Shown here piece by piece: positions 59,438 through 64,000 of a stretch of 64,000 nucleotides of DNA. Each line of letters begins with the position of its first letter. Position 1 is the first letter of the stretch. A model generated the notes under the pieces. The model made no database searches and was not told where the DNA came from. It worked only from the letters and a program-made list of their open reading frames with translations. The position numbers and the translations under genes are program-made. This DNA comes from Piscinibacter aquaticus (GTDB taxonomy: Bacteria > Pseudomonadota > Gammaproteobacteria > Burkholderiales > Burkholderiaceae_C), in NCBI GenBank assembly GCA_007994965.1, contig VOPW01000001.1, forward strand, positions 2,356,001 through 2,420,000. The letters run 5' to 3'.

Positions 59438-60364
59438 ATGCACCTGCTCGTTCCGTTCGCATCGGCCCTGTCGGAAGCCGGGCGACACACGATCCGCGAC
59501 CTCTCGCTGCCGAACCTCGACCGCCTGCTCGCCCGCCTCGAAGCCACCGAGCGCCTGGGCACCGACGAATACACACTGACGCCGCCGCACGAAGCGGCCA
59601 TCGCTGCTGCACGCGGCTGGGTGGGCGGCGCCGGCACCCTGCCCTTCGCGGCGCATGCGGCGCGCGAAGATGGCATCGAGGTGCTCGACGGCCTGGGGCC
59701 AGCTGACGCCGGTGCACTGGCACGTGGGCCGCGAGGAGATCGTGCTGACCGATCCCGACGCGCTGCGGCTCGATGAAGACGAATCTCGCGCACTGCTGGA
59801 AGCGGTGCGCGAACTGTTCGAGAGCGAAGGCTTCGCGCTCGCCTGGGGCGCGCCGCTGCGCTGGTACACCGCGCACGAGCTGCTGGCCGAGATGCCGACC
59901 GCGTCGCTCGACCGCGTGGTCGGCCGCAACGTCGACCGCTGGTTGCTGGCCAGCCGCGAGGCGCGGCTGCTGCGCCGGCTGCAGAACGAGGTGCAGATGC
60001 TGCTGCACACGCACCCGGTGAACGAAGCGCGCGAGGCGCGCGGCGAGCTGGCGGTGAATTCGTTCTGGCTCAGCGGGTGCGGACGCTGGCAGGAAGCGGC
60101 CGAAGGCACGGTGCAGGTTGATGCCAGCTTGCGCACACCGCTACTGTCGGACGATTGGGCGAGCTGGGCCGAGGCTGGCGGGCCCTCGATGTCGGGCCGC
60201 TGGCCGAGCTCGCCCGCGCGGCCGAGCGCGGCGAGCGGGTGGCGCTGACGCTGGCCGGCGAGCGCTTCGCGCAGCGGCTCGACTCGGCCGCCGGCTCGTG
60301 GTTCGCGCGGCTGCGGCATCGCTTCAGCCACCCTTCGCCCGCCGACGTGCTGGAGGCGCTGTGA
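59438..60364 (+). CDS. RpfE-like protein, COG4255 type, often annotated phosphoglycerate mutase
   Basis: About 308 residues. Function not established; homologues are called RpfE in xanthomonads, where the gene also lies beside recJ, or phosphoglycerate mutase. It begins MHLLVPFASALSEAGRHTIR with LSLPNLDRLLARL, later WGQLTPVHWHVGREEI, RNVDRWLLASREARLLRRLQ, and NSFWLSGCGRWQ. Breaks are near 59698 and near 60172, where CCTGG restores WAEAWRALDVGPLAEL. Its stop overlaps the GTG start of recJ. Confidence 0.8.
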
Positions 60365-62089
60365 GCGGCCCGGTGATCGCCCGTCGCGAAGCTCCGCCGC
60401 GCACGGTGTGGGCGCTCGAGCAGGCCGGCGTGCCGACCTTGCTGGCGCGACTCTTTGCCGCGCGCGGCGTACGCAGCGCCGACGAGCTCGACGATGGCCT
60501 CGCGCTGCTGCTGCCGCCGGCCACGCTGACCGGCGCGGCGCAGGCCGCGAAGCGTCTGGCCGATGCGATCGAACGCCGCCAGCGCATCTGCATCGTCGCC
60601 GACTACGACTGCGACGGCGCCACCGCCTGCGCGGTGGCGATCCGCGGCCTGGCGCTGCTCGGCGCGCCGCGCGAGACGCTGGCCTACGTCGTGCCCGACC
60701 GCGCGGTGCATGGCTACGGCCTGACGCCGGCCATCGTCGACCTCGCCGCGCCGCAGCGGCCCGACGTGCTGATGACGGTGGACAACGGCATCGCCAGCCT
60801 CGAAGGCGTGGCGCACGCGCGCGCCGCCGGCATGGCGGTGGTGGTGACAGACCACCACCTGCCCGCGCAGCAGGACGGCCGCATCGTGCTGCCCGAGGCC
60901 GACGTGATCGTCAACCCGAACCAGCCGGGCTGCGGCTTCGCGAGCAAGAACCTCGCGGGCGTCGGCGTGATGTTCTACGTGCTGCTCGCGCTGCGCAGCG
61001 AACTGCGCGAGCGCGGTGCCTTCAGCGCCGAAGCGCAGCCGCGGCTGGATGCGCTGCTCGACTGGTGGCGCTCGGCACGGTGGCCGACGTGGTCAAGCTC
61101 GACGCCAACAACCGGCGGCTGGTCGCGCAGGGCCTGCGCCGCATTCGCGCCGGCCGCATGCAGCCCGGCGTGGCCGCGCTGTTCGCCGCCGCCGGCCGCG
61201 ACCCGCGCCGTGCCAGCGCCTTCGATTTCGGCTTCGCGCTGGGGCCACGCATCAACGCCGCCGGGCGCCTCGCCGACATGACGCTGGGCATCGAATGCCT
61301 GCTCACCGACGACGCCGGCCGCGCCGCCGAGCTGGCCAGGATGCTCGACGGCATCAACCGCGAGCGCCGCGAACTCGAATCGGGCATGCGCGAACAGGCC
61401 GAGGCGCAGCTCGAATCGCTGATGCCGAAGGGCGACCCGCCGCCGGCGCTGGCGATCTTCGACGAAGGCTTCCACGAAGGCGTGGTCGGCATCGTCGCGG
61501 CGCGGCTGAAGGACCGCGTGCACCGGCCGACCTTCGTCTTCGCGCGCGGCCAGGACGGGCTGCTGAAGGGTTCGGGCCGCTCGATCCCCGGCTTCCACCT
61601 GCGCGATGCGCTCGACCTGGTCAGCAAGCGCCACCCCGGCGTTCTGCGCCGCTTCGGCGGTCATGCGATGGCCGCGGGCGCGACGCTGGCGGCGGTCGAT
61701 CTGCCGACCTTTGCGACCGCCTTCGCGCAGGTCGCGCACGAATGGCTGGACGAGGCCACGCTGGCGCGCACGCTGCTCACCGACGGCCCGCTGGATGCCG
61801 CGCTGTTCGACACCGCCACCGTGCGCTCGCTCGATGCGCAGGTGTGGGGCGAGCCTTCGAGCCGCCGGTGTTCTGCGACGAGGTGGAGATCGTCTCGCAG
61901 CGCCTCGTCGGCGAGCGCCACCTGAAACTGTCGGTGCGCCATGGCGGCGCCTTGCGCGATGCGATCTGGTTCGGGCGCAGCGAGCCCCTCGCCTCGCGCG
62001 TGAGGCTGGCCTACCGGCTCAGCGTCGACGAATACAACGGCCGCGAGCGGGTGCAGATGGTGGTCGAGGCCGGCGAAGACCTGGGATGA
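60361..62089 (+). CDS. recJ: Single-stranded-DNA-specific exonuclease RecJ
   Basis: 5'-3' exonuclease of the DHH superfamily acting in recombination and mismatch repair, about 577 residues. Metal motifs are CIVADYDCDGATACAVAIRG, LMTVDNGIASLEG, VVVTDHHLPAQ, and the DHHA1 part with FGFALGPRINAAGRLADMTL, KGSGRSIPGFHLRDAL and FGGHAMAAGATL. GTG start at 60361 overlaps the upstream stop (GTGA). Breaks are near 61062 (CCTGG restores LDLVALGTVADVVKL) and near 61853. A terminator follows. Confidence 0.95.
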
Positions 62090-62090
62090 A

Positions 62091-62108
62091 GGCGCCCGAA
62101 TGGGCGCC
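62091..62108 (+). terminator. Terminator after recJ
   Basis: GGCGCCC (62091-62097), loop GAAT, GGGCGCC (62102-62108): perfect 7-bp stem directly after the recJ stop codon. Confidence 0.6.
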
Positions 62109-62189
62109 GGCCCCAGGTTGCATCTGGTAGCGGCAAGGTCTTGAGGGCTGGAGATACTCCGCGGATCCGTTGTACCCAAGCCGCCGACC

Positions 62190-63434
62190 ATGCACGAGCC
62201 GCCCTCCACCGATCGACGCGCCACGCTGACGGGCTGATCGCCCTCGCCGGCGCCGCGACGCTGACCGCCTGTGGCGGCAGCAGCAGCGAGGCACCGGCAC
62301 CGGTGGCCGGAACGCCGCCTTCGCCGCCGCCACCGCCCCCGCCGCCCGCTCCGCCACCGCCGGCTTCATCGGGCCCGATCACCGCCACCACGATCACCAG
62401 CAACCTCGCCAGTCCCTGGGGCACGGCCTTCCTGCCCGATCGGCGCATGCTGGTCACGCTGAAGGGCGGCAGCACGGTGATCGTCAGCGACAACGGCCAG
62501 ACGGTCACGCCGGTCACCGGCGTGCCCGCGGTCAACAGCAACGGCCAGGGCGGCCTGCTCGACGTCGCCATCGACCCCGACTTCACCACCACGCCGTGGG
62601 TGTATCTCAGCTATTCCGAGAACGGCACCGGCGGCAGCGGCACCGCGGTGGCACGCGCCCAGCTGGTGGGCACCGCGCTGCAGAACCTGCGGGTGATCTT
62701 CCGCCAGAGCCCGAAAGTGAGCGGCGACGGCCACTTCGGCTCGCGCCTCGTCTTCCGCAACGACAAGACGCTGTTCGTCACGCTCGGCGAGCGCCAGCAG
62801 GGCAGCCCCGCACAGAACCTCGGCCAGACGCTCGGCAAGGTGGTGCGCATCAACCGCGACGGCAGCATTCCCTCGGACAACCCGAACCTCGGCGCCGGCG
62901 CGCTGCCCGGCATCTGGAGCCTGGGCCACCGCAACCCGCAGGGCGCCGCGCTGCACCCGACCACCGGCGAGCTGTGGGTCAGCGAGCACGGGCCGCAAGG
63001 CGGCGACGAGGTCAACATCTCCCGCGCCGGCCAGAACTACGGCTGGCCGAACGTGAGCTACGGCTGCAACTACGGCGACACGTATTCCGGCACCGACAAC
63101 ACGAGCTGCCGCATCGGCGGCACCGGGGGCCTGCACGCGCCGACCTACGTCGAGCCGCTGACCTTCTGGGTGCCCACCTCGCAGGCACCGGCGGGCCACG
63201 GCCTTCTACACCGGCGGCATGTTCCCCGAGTGGCAGGGCAGCCTGTTCTCCGGCGCGCTGGCCGGCGCGGGCATCTGGCGGCTGGTGCTCAACGGCAATG
63301 CGGTGGCCTCGCGCGAGCGGCTCGACTTCGCTGCGATCAACACCCGCATCCGCGACGTGCGCCAGGGGCCGGACGGCGCGCTGTACGCACTGACCGACGG
63401 CAGCGGCGGCCGCATCGTGCGCATCGCACGCTGA
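62190..63434 (+). CDS. PQQ-dependent aldose sugar dehydrogenase-like lipoprotein
   Basis: About 414 residues. A Sec/lipoprotein signal with lipobox LTAC followed by GGSSSE predicts lipid anchoring, then a poly-proline linker (PSPPPPPPPPAPPPPASS) and a six-bladed beta-propeller of the soluble glucose/aldose dehydrogenase (YliI) family: NLASPWGTAFLPDRRMLVT, GGLLDVAIDPDF, RVIFRQSPKVSGDGHFGSRL, IWSLGHRNPQGAALHP, ELWVSEHGPQGGDEVN. These enzymes oxidise sugars with PQQ in the periplasm. Breaks are near 62233 (within the signal region) and near 63203. ATG 62190 is chosen for the signal peptide. Confidence 0.87.
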
Positions 63435-63457
63435 TCGCAGCGGCCGACCCTGCCGCC

Positions 63458-63476
63458 AGCGGGCTGCGGGCCCGCT
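63458..63476 (+). terminator. Terminator after the sugar dehydrogenase gene
   Basis: AGCGGGC (63458-63464), loop TGCGG, GCCCGCT (63470-63476): perfect 7-bp stem. It is followed at once by TACAAT (63480-63485), a likely -10 box of the next gene. Confidence 0.6.
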
Positions 63477-63495
63477 CCCTACAATCCGGGACTCG

Positions 63496-64000
63496 ATGTT
63501 GCCGAGTTCCTGGATGAATGCCGACCTGCACTGCCATTCCTGCGTGTCCGACGGCACCCTCACGCCGGAGGCGCTGGCGCAGCGCGCCAAGGAACGCGGC
63601 GTCGAGCTCTGGGCGCTGACCGACCACGACGAGATCGGCGGCCAGCAGCGCGCACGCGACGCGGCGCTGGCGCTGGGCCTGCCCTACCTCACCGGCACCG
63701 AGATCTCGGTGAGCTTCTGCGGCCAGACGGTGCACATCGTCGGCCTCGGCTTCGATGCCGACGACGAGGCGCTCAAGCTGGGCTGGCCGCCACCCGAGGC
63801 GGGCGCCGCGAGCGCGCATTGGAGATGGCCGAGAGCCTCGCCAAGGTGGGCATCCACGGCAGCTTCGAGGGCGCCCTGAAATACGTCGGCAACCCCGACC
63901 TGATCTCGCGCACGCACTTCGCTCGCTTCCTCGTCGAGACCGGCGTCTGCGCCGACACCAGCGAGGTCTTCCGCCGCTTCCTCACCGACGGCAAACCCGG
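63496..64000 (+). CDS. PHP-domain phosphoesterase (RnaAM/TrpH type), cut by window end
   Basis: N-terminal 165 or so residues of a PHP-domain protein, the family of 3',5'-nucleoside bisphosphate phosphatase and 5'-3' exoribonuclease YciV/RnaAM. Metal-binding motifs are NADLHCHSCVSDGTLTPEAL, WALTDHDEIGGQQRA and YLTGTEISVSFCGQTVHIVG. After one repair near 63778 the reading continues AGLAATRGGRRERALEMAES and LAKVGIHGSFEGALKYVGNP. Starts at ATG 63496 or 63514 are both possible; homologues begin close to the second. TACAAT at 63480 gives a very short leader. Confidence 0.88.

Noticed and set aside
1-64000. Reading the many broken genes as pseudogenes or as a decaying genomic region
   Set aside because: Essential genes such as ileS are hit as well, catalytic motifs survive on both sides of each break, no nonsense or missense decay is seen, and many breaks fall on CCWGG. 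Sequencing error explains this better.
1-64000. tRNA, rRNA, CRISPR arrays, riboswitches, insertion sequences and att sites
   Set aside because: None could be recognised by eye. A covariance-model and repeat search would be needed to exclude small RNAs firmly; the ribF upstream spacer in particular is too short for an FMN riboswitch.

Overview
The window is GC-rich, densely packed bacterial chromosome. Gene content and order (ribF-ileS-lspA, an rpfE-like gene next to recJ, LolCDE, a solitary TctAB pair, many acyl-CoA enzymes) suggest a betaproteobacterium of the order Burkholderiales, probably near Rubrivivax, Methylibium, Leptothrix or Piscinibacter. This is inference; no rRNA or tRNA gene was recognised. 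No insertion sequence, prophage or CRISPR array was seen, and no stretch longer than 300 bases lacks a gene. The longest gap, about 235 bases at 26570-26803, holds nothing I recognise.

Layout. 1-2032: cheW and a chemoreceptor behind a FliA-type promoter. 2130-9413: ribF, ileS, lspA, ubiB, a DUF2189 membrane protein and a small protein. 9507-11792: quinone oxidoreductase, DUF2007 protein, EamA permease. 11805-23251: L-tryptophan catabolism. kynBUA (+) would convert tryptophan to anthranilate. The divergent minus-strand operon encodes a 2-aminobenzoyl-CoA monooxygenase/reductase, a MarR regulator, a hydratase, an acyl-CoA dehydrogenase, 2-aminobenzoate-CoA ligase, RidA, an EamA permease and an SDR. 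The two operons share back-to-back promoters whose -35 boxes form one palindrome. 23279-25644: chemoreceptor and secreted Cache protein behind a second FliA-like promoter. 25706-29134: psd and a GGDEF-EAL protein. 29153-38447: an atuBCDEF-like acyclic-terpenoid (geranyl-CoA) cluster ending in a BKACE enzyme, with divergent SCP2, MerR/LiuR-like regulator and acyl-CoA dehydrogenase around an ACGTTAACGT palindrome. 38469-46448: hypothetical protein, EamA permease, gamma-glutamyltransferase, DUF3422, MFS exporter, TctA and TctB. 46533-50401: overlapping run tatD, DNA-deoxyinosine glycosylase, spermidine-synthase-like, GspE-type ATPase. 50496-54529: S1C protease, MoxR, DUF58, vWA protein. 54568-59378: tautomerase, small protein, LysR regulator, LolD and two tandem LolC/E permeases. 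59438-64000: rpfE-like, recJ, PQQ-type sugar dehydrogenase lipoprotein, PHP phosphoesterase (cut by the window end).

A strong technical signal runs through the window. Most genes, including essential ileS, are broken by one- or two-base indels, roughly eighty by my count. Nearly half lie where restoring the protein recreates CCAGG or CCTGG. I treat these as sequencing errors, probably at Dcm-type methylated sites, and annotate each gene as one intact CDS with its breaks noted. Coordinates span from the inferred start to the inferred stop across those breaks.
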